From CAZAMB01 sp964486335 (GTDB taxonomy: Bacteria; Planctomycetota; Phycisphaerae; UBA1845): DNA of 64,000 nt. The notes below the pieces were generated by a model. It saw only the letters and a program-made list of their open reading frames with translations, was not told the DNA's origin and did no database searches. The DNA is taken from assembly GCA_964486335.1 (NCBI GenBank), contig CAZAMB010000019.1, positions 12,691 through 76,690 of the forward strand, written 5' to 3'. Shown one piece after another: positions 9,168 to 18,482 of the stretch. The position numbers were made by a program, and so were the translations under genes. The stretch's first letter is position 1, and the number at the start of each line of letters is the position of its first letter.

Positions 9168-10256
9168 CGGCCTCTTGGCAACTGTGGAACTCGCCAAACA
9201 CCTCACGCCCCGTGGAATCTCCCGCTCGATGGCGTCAAGTACGGACTCGATGTCGGACTTGGGCATCCGTTGTATGACGCCCCGAAAGCTCTCCATCCGC
9301 TCCACAAATCGATCGATGGCGTTCGTAGTCAGCGGCGCAATCGCCATTCCAACGCCGAGTTTCTCGACATAATGCGCATTGAGAAGTTGCTCATATTGCC
9401 TTGCAACGGGAATAAGCAGCATCGGTTTTTCAAAGTGCAGGCATTCACAGACCAGACTATGCCCGGCGGATGCGATGACCGCGGAACAGCCTGCCAAATC
9501 GGAGAGGAATGCGTCGGAGCAGAATGGATTGAATTCAGTTGTGCCGCGACGACCAATCTCGCTGAAACCGTAGGCGCGAATGGGTATACGATTGTATTCA
9601 GCAAGCACTCGTTGCATGCCAACGTTTTCACCACCGGCTCCCTTGTACGCGAGCAGATAGCCACCCTGAGTCGGCTTCTTCGCGTACACCTCCGGCCGCA
9701 GAATCGGCTTCAACATGGTCGTCGGGTGGAATCGAATCGGCGCTTGAATGAACGATGTAATGAGGTATCGCCGAGCGCCCCCGTAATACATGCGAATCGC
9801 AAGGTATGCGTTCAGCGCATCCGCGCTGAATCCTGACGGATGCTCTACGTCGCAATGCGTCAGCAGATGCTGATTGTCGAGACTGACGTAGGGAACGCCA
9901 TGGCGACGAGCCCAAAAGGCCGTAAACGGCTCGAAATCGGTAATCACGAGTTCGGGCTCGTAAGCCGAGAGCATGCGCTTGAGCGCGCCGTTGGAGGCCC
10001 GCAGCGAAGAAAACGCCGCCTGAATGTTGCGGACAATCGTTTCAACGATTTCCGCGCGACCTTCGCGGTAAATCGTCATCAGGCCGAGCACTTCATGAAC
10101 CTGATCGGGAAAGCGCGGCCGAAGGTAGTCCAAAGCTCGATTGCTGCAAACGAAGCGAACTTCATGCCCGCGTTTCATGAGACCCTCGCCGACGCTATGC
10201 GCGCGGACGGCGTGGCCGAATCCGTCTCCCGAAACTGCGTAGGCAATCCGCGCCAT
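9129..10256 (-). CDS. Glycosyltransferase, MJ1255/VC2487 family
   Basis: A 375-residue GT-B glycosyltransferase of the MJ1255/VC2487 type, related to MurG. The N-terminal donor-fold start MARIAYAVSGDGFGHAVRA contains the characteristic GxGHxxR-like loop. The C-terminal half has ASAGHSLVCECLHFEKPMLLIPV, which corresponds to the nucleotide-sugar binding region of MurG-like enzymes. Substrate cannot be told. It overlaps the 3' end of the YlbF-family gene tail to tail. A 6-bp inverted repeat (GGTTCT/AGAACC, 10264-10281) lies just upstream of the start codon. Confidence 0.85.
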   Translation of the reverse strand: MARIAYAVSGDGFGHAVRAHSVGEGLMKRGHEVRFVCSNRALDYLRPRFPDQVHEVLGLMTIYREGRAEIVETIVRNIQAAFSSLRASNGALKRMLSAYEPELVITDFEPFTAFWARRHGVPYVSLDNQHLLTHCDVEHPSGFSADALNAYLAIRMYYGGARRYLITSFIQAPIRFHPTTMLKPILRPEVYAKKPTQGGYLLAYKGAGGENVGMQRVLAEYNRIPIRAYGFSEIGRRGTTEFNPFCSDAFLSDLAGCSAVIASAGHSLVCECLHFEKPMLLIPVARQYEQLLNAHYVEKLGVGMAIAPLTTNAIDRFVERMESFRGVIQRMPKSDIESVLDAIEREIPRGVRCLASSTVAKRPLGSSERLVLNPL

Positions 10257-10566
10257 GGTCCGTGGTTCTACTGAAAGAACCCCGTGGACTCAAGCCTCGA
10301 AGTGTATGGCCATGCTGCACCGTCGTCTGCGTTGAACCGGTTCCAATAACAAGTTGCTTTTCATCATCCTCAGGCAAGTCCGAAGCCCCAGCGCGACTTG
10401 GCAACCGTAATGGATGGAAGAGCAATCAGCGACCGCTGCCGCAAACCTGGACGAGGGGCCGAATCGCCGCTCACTAACAACGCCACATCGCCCGCCTCAT
10501 TTGTCCACGGAGGTCCTAAGGCCGACCCTGCACTCCGAACCACGACAATGAAAAAAACGCGTCAGT
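10257..10566. other. Intergenic region, 310 bases
   Basis: This region lies between the glycosyltransferase start and the end of the S46 peptidase gene, both on the minus strand. It holds the GGTTCT-6-AGAACC hairpin at 10264-10281 next to the glycosyltransferase start. I see no convincing promoter, terminator or gene. Confidence 0.4.
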
Positions 10567-12636
10567 TCATCGCTTCAGAATCTCTTGTGCAAGTGATTCC
10601 GCATCATATACCTTGCGTAACGCCTCGATGATCGCCCTCGTGTCGACCGAAACCGCCCGGCCCTGCTCCTCGGTGTACGCAATGTCAAGAACGAGGCTCT
10701 GGATGTTGCCGTCAAAAATCAATCCGACGACTTCGCCCCTCTTGTTGATGACCGGACTCCCCGAGTTGCCGCCGATGATGTCGGCCGTGCAGACGAAATT
10801 GAACGGCGTATCGAGATTCAACTTGTCCTTGCGATCCCACCAGCGTTGCGGGAGATCGAAGCCCTTTTGACCCTTCCGTTCCGTCGCCCGCTTGTACAAA
10901 CCATCAAACGTCGTAAATGGAGCGATGGTGACGCCGCCTTCGGAGTAGCCTTTCACCGGTCCGAACGCCAACCGCAGCGTGAACGTCGCGTCGGGATAAA
11001 CATCTTCCCCGTTAACCGCGAAATGCGCGGCCGCGATCTTAGCGTAGGCGTCCTTTTCCGCGCCTTCGATCTCATCTTCATATTTCTTTCGCCACTTGCG
11101 GGCGTCGGGATCAAGTTCGACGGCCAGTTGGATCATCGGGTCGGTCGACGCGGCGATTGCGGCGGTTCCCCCCTCGGAAAGCGCCTTTCGAACGGCGATG
11201 TCCTTGAGCTTCGTGCCGCGAACCAGTGATTCCGCCCGTGCTTTCGGCGACATCCCGCCAAGCGCCTTTTGTGTTGCCGGATCGTCGCCGCCGAACATCT
11301 CAACCATGTAGGAAAGGCTGCTGGCGATTCGGTCAACCTCCAGATCCTCATAGATCGGCTTGGGCGAAAAAAGATCGAGGTAAAGCGAGTCAAGATTGGC
11401 GTCGGAATATTCCCGAAGTCGCTCGGCGTTGGGCTTCTGCTTCTCCTCGGCCAGTCGGACAAGATGCCGAGCAATGCCGAACATATCGGAACTGATGCCC
11501 ACCCGATTTCGAAGATAAAACTCGCGATACTTCGACAGCGTCGTCGCAACCTGATCCCACGCATCACCCCATTGCCCTTTGAAATCGGGATTGGCGTTGA
11601 CGGCATCGCGCAGCTTCTTTTCCTCGGCTTCTTTCTTTTTCATGATCGCCGGGTCCTGCAAGCCGGCGAGAATACCGGTTCGTGCCTTGCGGCCATTCTG
11701 AACGCCGAACAGGTCGCCGCTGGCGATCCGCTCGAACTCAGAATTCCGCGCGGAAAACGTCTGAAGTTGAACCTCGCGCCGCCACAGTCGTTGCATCGTG
11801 AGCGGGGCTTCATAATCACGCATGAACTTGAGATGATCGACCGTGTTTAGTCGCTGGGTTCGGCCCGGATGACCGACGACGAACACCAGTTCGCCGTCCG
11901 ACGATCCGTTCTCGCTCCATTTCAGGTAATGCTCCGGCTTGTAGGGCTTGCCGTCCTCATAGACACGGAAAAAGCACATGTCGAGGTCGTAACGCGGATA
12001 CTCGAAATTGTCGTTGTCGCCGCCGAAAAAAGCGATATCCTGCTCCGGCGCCATTACAAGCCGAACGTCGGTGAATCGCTTGTACTGATAAAGATGATAC
12101 CGTCCGCCCTTGTACAGCGTGACCACTTGGCAGTCGAGCTTCGTCGCGTCCTCGCACTCCTTCTCGACCGTCGAGATCATCTTCCGCCGAGCGGTGTTGG
12201 CATCGGCCGTCGACATGCCCGGCGACACCGCGCCATTGATCCGCTCCGTGAGGTCTTCAATGGCCCATAGTACGTTGACCTCCAGATCGGGACACTTCAC
12301 TTCTTCGTCACGCGTTTTAGCAAAGAACCCTGTCTTGAGCAGGTTTTTCTCCGGCGTGCTCAACTTTTCGAGGTCGTCCGAACCAACGTGGTGATTGGTC
12401 ATCACCAGTCCGTCGGCCGAAATGAACGACGCCGATCCCCCGGTATTGAACCGTATCGCCGATTTTTGAACGTGTTCAAGCCACTGCGCCGTCGGTTCAA
12501 ACCCGTACTTTTCCTTCAACTCCTTGCTCGGCGGCTTGGTGAACAGCCACATCCCTTCGTCGGCGCGAGCAGACAGAATACTCGAAAACAGAACAACGCC
12601 GACGACCGACGTTCGAACAACCAGTCGGAACTTCAT
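10567..12636 (-). CDS. S46 family dipeptidyl-peptidase (DPP7/DPP11 type)
   Basis: An exported serine dipeptidyl-peptidase with a trypsin-like fold. The signal peptide MKFRLVVRTSVVGVVLFSSI ends near SARA-DEG. The catalytic His is in TNHH (about 80-83), the Asp in FFGGDNDNFEYPRYDLD, and the Ser in GGNSGSPV near the C-terminus. Eighteen residues after that Ser is the Gly of FDGN. In this family Gly at that place is associated with DPP7-like hydrophobic P1 preference and Arg with DPP11-like acidic preference, so DPP7-like is likelier. Start ATG 12636 has AAAAGGA eight bases upstream; the longer ORF start at 12690 would bury the signal peptide. Length 689 residues fits. Confidence 0.9.
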   Translation of the reverse strand: MKFRLVVRTSVVGVVLFSSILSARADEGMWLFTKPPSKELKEKYGFEPTAQWLEHVQKSAIRFNTGGSASFISADGLVMTNHHVGSDDLEKLSTPEKNLLKTGFFAKTRDEEVKCPDLEVNVLWAIEDLTERINGAVSPGMSTADANTARRKMISTVEKECEDATKLDCQVVTLYKGGRYHLYQYKRFTDVRLVMAPEQDIAFFGGDNDNFEYPRYDLDMCFFRVYEDGKPYKPEHYLKWSENGSSDGELVFVVGHPGRTQRLNTVDHLKFMRDYEAPLTMQRLWRREVQLQTFSARNSEFERIASGDLFGVQNGRKARTGILAGLQDPAIMKKKEAEEKKLRDAVNANPDFKGQWGDAWDQVATTLSKYREFYLRNRVGISSDMFGIARHLVRLAEEKQKPNAERLREYSDANLDSLYLDLFSPKPIYEDLEVDRIASSLSYMVEMFGGDDPATQKALGGMSPKARAESLVRGTKLKDIAVRKALSEGGTAAIAASTDPMIQLAVELDPDARKWRKKYEDEIEGAEKDAYAKIAAAHFAVNGEDVYPDATFTLRLAFGPVKGYSEGGVTIAPFTTFDGLYKRATERKGQKGFDLPQRWWDRKDKLNLDTPFNFVCTADIIGGNSGSPVINKRGEVVGLIFDGNIQSLVLDIAYTEEQGRAVSVDTRAIIEALRKVYDAESLAQEILKR

Positions 12637-12770
12637 GTCACGAATCCTTTTCAAATGTCCCACAAACGCGGATAAAAACGCCGCCAACATTATGACGGTT
12701 GGGGCAGGTTCTTAACAGAGGAAAGTAAGGATGGACAAGTTCCGACGCCGTTCCGAGGAGTATCAAAGTC

Positions 12771-13031
12771 TCAGGCCGTGGCCAGGGCAGCGAACTTCGG
12801 AGATAGGTACTCCACGCAACTATCGAGGGTAGCCAACTTGGGGTAGTCTTCCTTGGGCACTTCAATTTTGTACCGCTTGCGAAGCTCCATCACAATGTCC
12901 AGGAAGTCCATCGAATCCAAATCAAGCTGGTCGCGTAGCCGCACATCGTCCTTCACATCCGAAACGTCCGCGTCCGGAGCGACCACAGTGATGATCCCTA
13001 TGACAATGTCTCTGACGGCCTGATCGGGCAT
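12771..13031 (-). CDS. Acyl carrier protein
   Basis: An 86-residue acidic carrier protein. The 4'-phosphopantetheine attachment site is Ser40 in LDLDSMDFLD, in which Met replaces the usual Leu of DSL. The four-helix layout and length fit a type II ACP. ATG 13031 is taken as the start because the ORF extension upstream has no ACP-like sequence. It follows the ketosynthase gene by 65 bases on the same strand. It probably serves that ketosynthase rather than being the housekeeping ACP, because no other fatty-acid genes are nearby; this is inference. Confidence 0.88.
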   Translation of the reverse strand: MPDQAVRDIVIGIITVVAPDADVSDVKDDVRLRDQLDLDSMDFLDIVMELRKRYKIEVPKEDYPKLATLDSCVEYLSPKFAALATA

Positions 13032-13096
13032 CCCTTCGTTAGTCCTTTCAATTGGCTTTCCGCTCGGCGAGTCACGGCCTACCGAGTCCCCGCACT

Positions 13097-14335
13097 CTAA
13101 TCGATAAAACGCCGAGCGACAACCGCCGAGTTGATCCCCAGCATCCCAAACGAATTGTTGAGAATCGTGTCTACCCTCCCGACCGTTATGGGCTGCCCGA
13201 TCACGAGATTTCGCACCAAGCATCGCGGGTCCGGATTGGTCAGGTTGATCGTCGGGTGGATCACGCCGTCATCGAACGAACCGAGGTTGCCCGCCAGTTC
13301 CAGCGCGCCCGCCGCCCCCATTGCATGACCAATAAAGCTTTTCGTGTTGTTGACGTGAACCCGCTTGAAATCACCAAACACTTGCCGAAGCGCCGTCGAT
13401 TCCTGGATGTCGCCCGTTTCTGTTGCCGTCGCGTGCGTGCTGACAATATCCACCTCGTCAGGACCGAGGTTCGCGCGTTCCAGCGCCAGCCGCATGCACT
13501 CCGCAACCCGCTCCGGATTCGGAAGCACCGGGTCAATCGCGTCTGAGTTCATCGCATATCCGGCCACCTCGGCGATGATTCTCGCGCCGCGCCGCCGCGC
13601 GTCGCCCAGCCGCTCCAATACAAACAGGCAGCCTCCCTCGGATACGACGATTCCGTTGCGTGCCATGTCGAACGGCCGACTCGCCTGCGTCGGATCGTCG
13701 TGCCAGGCAAGGGCGTTTTCCGCCGCGAAACTCGCAAAAATCCCGAATGAGTGAATCGCCTCCGACACGCCGCCCGCCAACGCCACGTCCACTTCGCCCA
13801 GGCGGAGCATTTGCACACCCTGAATCAAGCCCGCATTGCCCGCCGCACATGCAGCGCCGATGGTGTAGTGCGGACCGCTCATCGAGAGATTGACCGTCAC
13901 TTCTCCTGCCGGGTTGTTGGCCACGGTTCGAGGGTTGTGATGATGCGACCAGTATTTCGTGTCGTAGTCGTATTGCCGGATGACGTCGATTTCGTTCTCC
14001 GTCTCGACCGTTCCGTGCTCTGTGATCCCCACAAACGTGCCCACGCGCGATCGGTTCAGCGTCGCCGGGTTCATCCCCGCGTGGGCAAAGGCCTCATGGG
14101 CACAGTAAATCGAAATCGCTCCCGCCCGCGTCCCGCGACGGCGGTCCTTGCGCGACTGATACTTCTGCTCGTCGAACCCGCAAACACCGGCCAGCACCTT
14201 GCCCATGAACCGGGTTTCCATGACACGGACCCCGGATCGGCCTGCCAGCAGATTGCGGCGATACTCGTCAAGCGAATCGCCGTTCGGCGATGTTAGGCCG
14301 ACGCCCGTGATGACTATCCGATCAGTTAATGACAT
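13097..14335 (-). CDS. Beta-ketoacyl-ACP synthase (KAS II-like)
   Basis: A condensing enzyme of the FabF/KAS II type that extends acyl-ACP with malonyl-ACP. The catalytic triad is complete: Cys163 in GAACAAGNAG, His301 in THATATETGD and His337 in TKSFIGHAMGAAGALE, with Lys332 also present. The 412 residues match the family. The stretch after Tyr124 (YDTKYWSHHHNPR) is unusually His-rich compared with housekeeping FabF. It lies between an SDR enzyme and an ACP on the same strand, which suggests a dedicated acyl or polyketide pathway. The product is unknown. Confidence 0.92.
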   Translation of the reverse strand: MSLTDRIVITGVGLTSPNGDSLDEYRRNLLAGRSGVRVMETRFMGKVLAGVCGFDEQKYQSRKDRRRGTRAGAISIYCAHEAFAHAGMNPATLNRSRVGTFVGITEHGTVETENEIDVIRQYDYDTKYWSHHHNPRTVANNPAGEVTVNLSMSGPHYTIGAACAAGNAGLIQGVQMLRLGEVDVALAGGVSEAIHSFGIFASFAAENALAWHDDPTQASRPFDMARNGIVVSEGGCLFVLERLGDARRRGARIIAEVAGYAMNSDAIDPVLPNPERVAECMRLALERANLGPDEVDIVSTHATATETGDIQESTALRQVFGDFKRVHVNNTKSFIGHAMGAAGALELAGNLGSFDDGVIHPTINLTNPDPRCLVRNLVIGQPITVGRVDTILNNSFGMLGINSAVVARRFID

Positions 14336-14443
14336 TTTCCACCGCGCCCGGGAATTCTCGCCGCCTCAGTCTGCCGCGAGGCTAGTCAGCAACCAAACCA
14401 CCTATCCTAGCAAATCGGCTCACCGTTGAAACCTGCCACGTCG

Positions 14444-15451
14444 TTACCCAATTGCGATCGAAGCTGGATGACGCAACCAATCAATCAGGGCGTTGACGCC
14501 ATCGGTCGTGGAAACGCGGGGCTCGTATCCGAAATCTCGCCGGGCCGCCGAAATATCGAAATAATGCGATTTTGCAAGTTGACATGCCAGAAATCGCGTC
14601 ATTCGCGGTTCCTCCTTCATTCGAAACAGGGCGTACAACGCCTCGAAGATGCCTCCCACTGCGTATCCCAAACGGGCAGGTATTCGACGGTTGACCGGGG
14701 CCACGCCGATCGCCTTGAGAATGCCATCGAGCCATTTCCAAAGAACGACGGGTTCACCTTGGCTGACGAAATAGGGTCGCCCGGCGCACGCCGAACCCGG
14801 AGAAAGCGCGGCGGCCGCCAAAACCTGCGCCTCCGCCGCGTTGTCGATATAGGTAATATCTACGAGGTTGGTGCCGTCGCCGACTTGCATCAGCTTTCTC
14901 CGACGCGCACGCTCCACCACTCGCGGAATCAGGTGCGGATCGCCCGGGCCCCAGATAAGGTGTGGACGAAGCGCTACCGTTGCCAGTGTCCTATCATTGG
15001 CCTCCAACACCATTCGTTCCGCCGCCGCCTTCGATTCAGGGTAGGACGCCAGGTATCGCTTCGGATAGGGAGTGGATTCATCGACTCCGCAGAGGGCCTC
15101 GCGCCCAAAAACCACGCTGGGCGAGCTCGTGTATACGAGTTTTCCGACCCCCATCGCACGGCAGGCCGCAATGACGTTTCGCGTTCCCTCGACATTGATC
15201 GAAAAAAAATCTCGCTTCGGTCCCCAGATGCCGGTGAGCGCGGCTACATGGTAGACCACGTCCGCGCCATCGCAGGCCGATCGCACCGCGGCCGCATCTC
15301 GAATGTCGCCTCGGATGATCCGCGCCGCAAACGGCGCCACATGCTCCGCGTCACTCCGACAATAAACGGAGACCTTGTCGCCGCGCGCGCACAGCATCCG
15401 GACGATCGCGCTACCAAGAAACCCATTGCCGCCGGTGACCAGACACCTCAT
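14444..15451 (-). CDS. NAD-dependent epimerase/dehydratase, 3-beta-HSD-like SDR
   Basis: An extended short-chain dehydrogenase/reductase of 335 residues. The Rossmann motif GGNGFLG is at 7-13, and the catalytic pair Tyr137/Lys141 sits in YPESK, preceded by the Ser of YTSSPSVVF. Sequence style is 3-beta-hydroxysteroid dehydrogenase-like, the same superfamily branch as OleD of long-chain olefin synthesis and several sterol and polyketide reductases. It is upstream of the ketosynthase (108-base gap), so reduction of a beta-keto product is a reasonable but untested role. Confidence 0.85.
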   Translation of the reverse strand: MRCLVTGGNGFLGSAIVRMLCARGDKVSVYCRSDAEHVAPFAARIIRGDIRDAAAVRSACDGADVVYHVAALTGIWGPKRDFFSINVEGTRNVIAACRAMGVGKLVYTSSPSVVFGREALCGVDESTPYPKRYLASYPESKAAAERMVLEANDRTLATVALRPHLIWGPGDPHLIPRVVERARRRKLMQVGDGTNLVDITYIDNAAEAQVLAAAALSPGSACAGRPYFVSQGEPVVLWKWLDGILKAIGVAPVNRRIPARLGYAVGGIFEALYALFRMKEEPRMTRFLACQLAKSHYFDISAARRDFGYEPRVSTTDGVNALIDWLRHPASIAIG

Positions 15452-16034
15452 GGCTGGAGCTTGTTTCCCTGCGCCTCACATGCCAAAAAGAACGTTTCGC
15501 TCGACGAATGCCTCTCCCGTTCCCGCAGCAGCAATTCGATTCGAAGGCGAATTCCTGAACAGGAGAGTCTAAAACCTATCCCAAAACCCTGCGAGCCGCG
15601 AACTTCAGTTCGCGCGGACCCTCGAATAGCTGGAGTACCTTCACGTTTGACAACCCATCGAAAGCCTGTTGTTCGGTTTTGGGATAGCCTCTCATCAACA
15701 AGTAACTTCACTGCCAAGAGCATGAGATCAAGGGGCGTCAGGTTTCGGCCGGCACTTCGGTCGAATCCCCCGCCTGCGGACTGGAGGACGAACAACGGGC
15801 TTCTCCGACGGCGACGTTCCACATGGCTTGGTACCGAGAGGGCGCATTCCTCCAGTTAGGAATTCTGAGACAACAAACGAGCCAAGAGAAACGCGGAAAC
15901 GTCTTGGAACCCTTATGAGCGCGGTTTCGCTAAGATCGTGGTGGATCAGCATCCGTGCCGCTCAAGAAGCGCGGAGGACTGCGCATTGCGACGCTCGACC
16001 TCTTGGACTTCGTTGGCAAAACCGAAACCCGCCG
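15452..16034. other. Intergenic region containing a 106-bp repeat
   Basis: This stretch of 583 bases separates the SDR gene start from the PQQ-fusion gene end. Its clear content is the MITE-like repeat at 15579-15684. A minus-strand ORF (15448-15822) runs through the repeat and abuts the SDR start, but it looks like chance. I see no other gene. Confidence 0.5.
15579..15684. repeat. MITE-like repeat, copy A (TA-flanked terminal inverted repeats)
   Basis: A 106-bp element bounded by perfect 10-bp inverted repeats, TCCCAAAACC and GGTTTTGGGA, with TA directly outside both ends (15577-15578 and 15685-15686). A second copy of equal length lies at 63846-63951 and differs at about 11 positions by my count. 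Inside is an 8-bp hairpin, CGCGAACT-TC-AGTTCGCG, at 15597-15614. TA duplications and short inverted repeats are typical of IS630/mariner-type non-autonomous elements. No transposase is present in the window. Confidence 0.75.
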
Positions 16035-18482
16035 TCACTTCGACTCGACCGGGAAGAACGCGGCAAGCAACCGATTCGTTCGATTCTTCCAGCTCGGCCA
16101 GCCCGTGCCTTCGTTCATTTCGCCGCCGGCGACCTTGTATCCTTTGCCCTTCAGCGCCTCGGCGATATCCCGGTTCTTCGCGCCCATGTCCCAGGCCTCG
16201 TGCGGATTGCGGAAGTCGTATTTTCCCCAGTCCAAATAGACGTTCAGCGGCTGCTCCGATGAGGACTTCAGCAGACCTTTGACGTCCGGCGAAAACGAGT
16301 CAAACAAGAACAGCGAATGGGCGCCGATCCCGCCGATCAGGCTGGGGTTTTTGAGCGCGCACAGCCAGGCGTCCGTACCTGCAAAGCCGGCGCCGACCGC
16401 CGCACGAGCGCTCGCCTTGTCGACGGTGCGGTAGGTCTTGTCGACAAAGGGGACGAGTTCCTCTCCGAACATCTTGGCGAGCTTGTCCTGTTGCCTAAAC
16501 GATGGTTCATTCACGAACACGGCAATCAGCGGCGTCACCTGGTGACCGCAGAGCCGATCCAGTGATTGGACAAACGACCCGTGCTTTAGTGCCTCCTCGC
16601 CGCCGAACACATAGACGGTGGGATATCGCGTCGCGGAAGCCTCGTACCCCGCCGGGACGTACACTTCGATCTTTTGCTTTTTGCCTAGAGCTTCGCTCTC
16701 CAATTCGTGCGATTCCAAACGACCGCTCGGCGCCTCGGCGTGAGCGCTGACGTGCGCCGGTTCGAGCCATTGAGGCATGGCGAACCACGACATTTTCGTT
16801 TCCGCGTTCCCCATGGCCATTTCCATTTCGTCATTGACCAGCGTGACAATGGTTGTCCGTGGGTTGTTCGGATCGGGAATGGTTGCGTAGTCGCGCATGA
16901 AAGCATAATTCAGTCGGGCATCGGATTCGACGGGCATCGAGTAGTAGAACAAATCTGTGCCCGCAACGTGGTGCATCCGGCGTTCCTGGCGCGCGCCGAA
17001 CATATCGCCTGCCACGGCCAGGTCCGCGCCCGGCCCTCGATAAACGTAATGAACTGTGCGGTCTCCTTCGACGATGGGAAAGCTCTCTTGCTTTTCCATA
17101 AACTGATCAATGGCGGCCTTCTTGTCAGTTTCCGAAGACAGCGAAGTAATGAACTGTCCGAACTTCGAATCGGGCAATATTCCGTCGACGGCCTTCGCCG
17201 CGGTTGCCGAAGTGGTTTTGCCGCGAACAACGTCGATTCGAGAAAGCTCGCTTTGACTTCGCGCGTAGATTCGCCCGTTGGCGAAACTCGGATGCGACCA
17301 GACCACGTCGTCAAAAACACTGACCGAAGCCGCTTCCTGATAGTTTTCTTTCATCGCCCGAATGACATGAACACTTCCATTCTTGGTGGCGAGCACGAGA
17401 TGACCATCGACAAGGATGAGAAAACCGTCTCCGGGTTCGCGAGACTTCCAGGTCGTTTCGCCGCTCTCGGCGTTCACGCAGGTCAGAAACCGCGCGCTAT
17501 AGGCGTACAAGTGTCCACTGAAGAAGACGGGTACGTTGTAACTGTTGCGGATGGAACGACCCTCCCAGGCCGCGCTGAACTCCGTATTGTCCTGGCCCGG
17601 CTTCCATTCCAGCACCGTGGAGGCGTCATCCTTATTGGCGAGAAATACGCGGTTTTGCGCCGTCGAAACCGGCACCATGCTTCCCGACCCGCGCGCTCCG
17701 CCGCCGCTGTGCTCATGCGTCCAATGAACGGTTCCGTCCGCGGCGTTGAGGGCAATAACGGTCTTGGAACCGCCGGCGAGCACCATGCGACGACCGTCGG
17801 CCTCGTGAACGACAGGCGATTGATAGGCAACGTCGTCGGTGCCGGCCGACCATAGTTTCTTTCCGGTCGTCGGATCGAACCCCATGACCATGCCGCCATC
17901 GGGCGCGCCGACTTCGACAATCAAGACACCGTCAACGACTATCGGCGATGCGGCAAAACCGTAAAACGGCGCTTTGGCTTTTTGCTCCTCCACAAGATCG
18001 ACCGACCAAATCAACTCACCGGATTTCAGCGAGACACCGACAAGCCGCCCCCGCGCGCCCAGCATGAACACGCGCTCGCCGTCAATCAGCGGGGTGGCGA
18101 TCGGTCCGTCGTGCGAACCGTCGTGACCCTTGTAGATCGCCTCAAGGTCGAACGTCCAACGACGTTGACCGCTGGCCGCGTCGAAACAGGCGAGTACGTC
18201 CCGGTCGCCCTCCGCAAATGCGGTGACGACGCTTTCGCCCACTACGGCGATCCCCGAATACCCGTGACCGATCTTTATCTTCCACCCGACCTGCAAGCCG
18301 ATCGCTTCCGACGCGGGAAAGATCTCCCCTTCTCGAGCGATGCCCTGCGCGTCCGGGCCGCGAAACCCCGCCCAATCGGCGGCGTTTGCTTGGCCACCGA
18401 CCACGGTGAGTGATGCAACGACAATGGCTGCCGTCGCGACAAGCCGAAAACTCAATGTGTTTGCAGATCGTACCCGTACCAT
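16035..18482 (-). CDS. PQQ-like beta-propeller fused to a degenerate esterase domain
   Basis: An exported protein of 815 residues. The signal peptide ends near GGQANA-ADW, followed by a PQQ-like propeller (about 35-430; repeats such as LACFDAASGQRRWTF and VIALNAADGTVHW). A CBM48/Fes-N-like middle domain (about 440-560) and an enterochelin-esterase-like alpha/beta hydrolase domain (about 575-815) come next. The hydrolase appears dead: the GxSxG position reads GAGFAG, with Gly699 where Ser belongs, and the usual catalytic His position reads EGTGW (Thr793). Start ATG 18482 is chosen for the signal peptide and AAAGGG nearby. A binding or sensing role is more likely than catalysis. Confidence 0.85.
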   Translation of the reverse strand: MVRVRSANTLSFRLVATAAIVVASLTVVGGQANAADWAGFRGPDAQGIAREGEIFPASEAIGLQVGWKIKIGHGYSGIAVVGESVVTAFAEGDRDVLACFDAASGQRRWTFDLEAIYKGHDGSHDGPIATPLIDGERVFMLGARGRLVGVSLKSGELIWSVDLVEEQKAKAPFYGFAASPIVVDGVLIVEVGAPDGGMVMGFDPTTGKKLWSAGTDDVAYQSPVVHEADGRRMVLAGGSKTVIALNAADGTVHWTHEHSGGGARGSGSMVPVSTAQNRVFLANKDDASTVLEWKPGQDNTEFSAAWEGRSIRNSYNVPVFFSGHLYAYSARFLTCVNAESGETTWKSREPGDGFLILVDGHLVLATKNGSVHVIRAMKENYQEAASVSVFDDVVWSHPSFANGRIYARSQSELSRIDVVRGKTTSATAAKAVDGILPDSKFGQFITSLSSETDKKAAIDQFMEKQESFPIVEGDRTVHYVYRGPGADLAVAGDMFGARQERRMHHVAGTDLFYYSMPVESDARLNYAFMRDYATIPDPNNPRTTIVTLVNDEMEMAMGNAETKMSWFAMPQWLEPAHVSAHAEAPSGRLESHELESEALGKKQKIEVYVPAGYEASATRYPTVYVFGGEEALKHGSFVQSLDRLCGHQVTPLIAVFVNEPSFRQQDKLAKMFGEELVPFVDKTYRTVDKASARAAVGAGFAGTDAWLCALKNPSLIGGIGAHSLFLFDSFSPDVKGLLKSSSEQPLNVYLDWGKYDFRNPHEAWDMGAKNRDIAEALKGKGYKVAGGEMNEGTGWPSWKNRTNRLLAAFFPVESK

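Noticed and set aside
15448..15822. Minus-strand 124-codon ORF overlapping the SDR start as ATGA
   Set aside because: It runs straight through the 106-bp repeat, has Arg-rich low-complexity sequence and no family match; the overlap is probably accidental.
14426..15859. 477-codon plus-strand ORF
   Set aside because: It is antisense to the clear SDR gene, Arg/Ser-rich and without domains; a GC-driven shadow frame.
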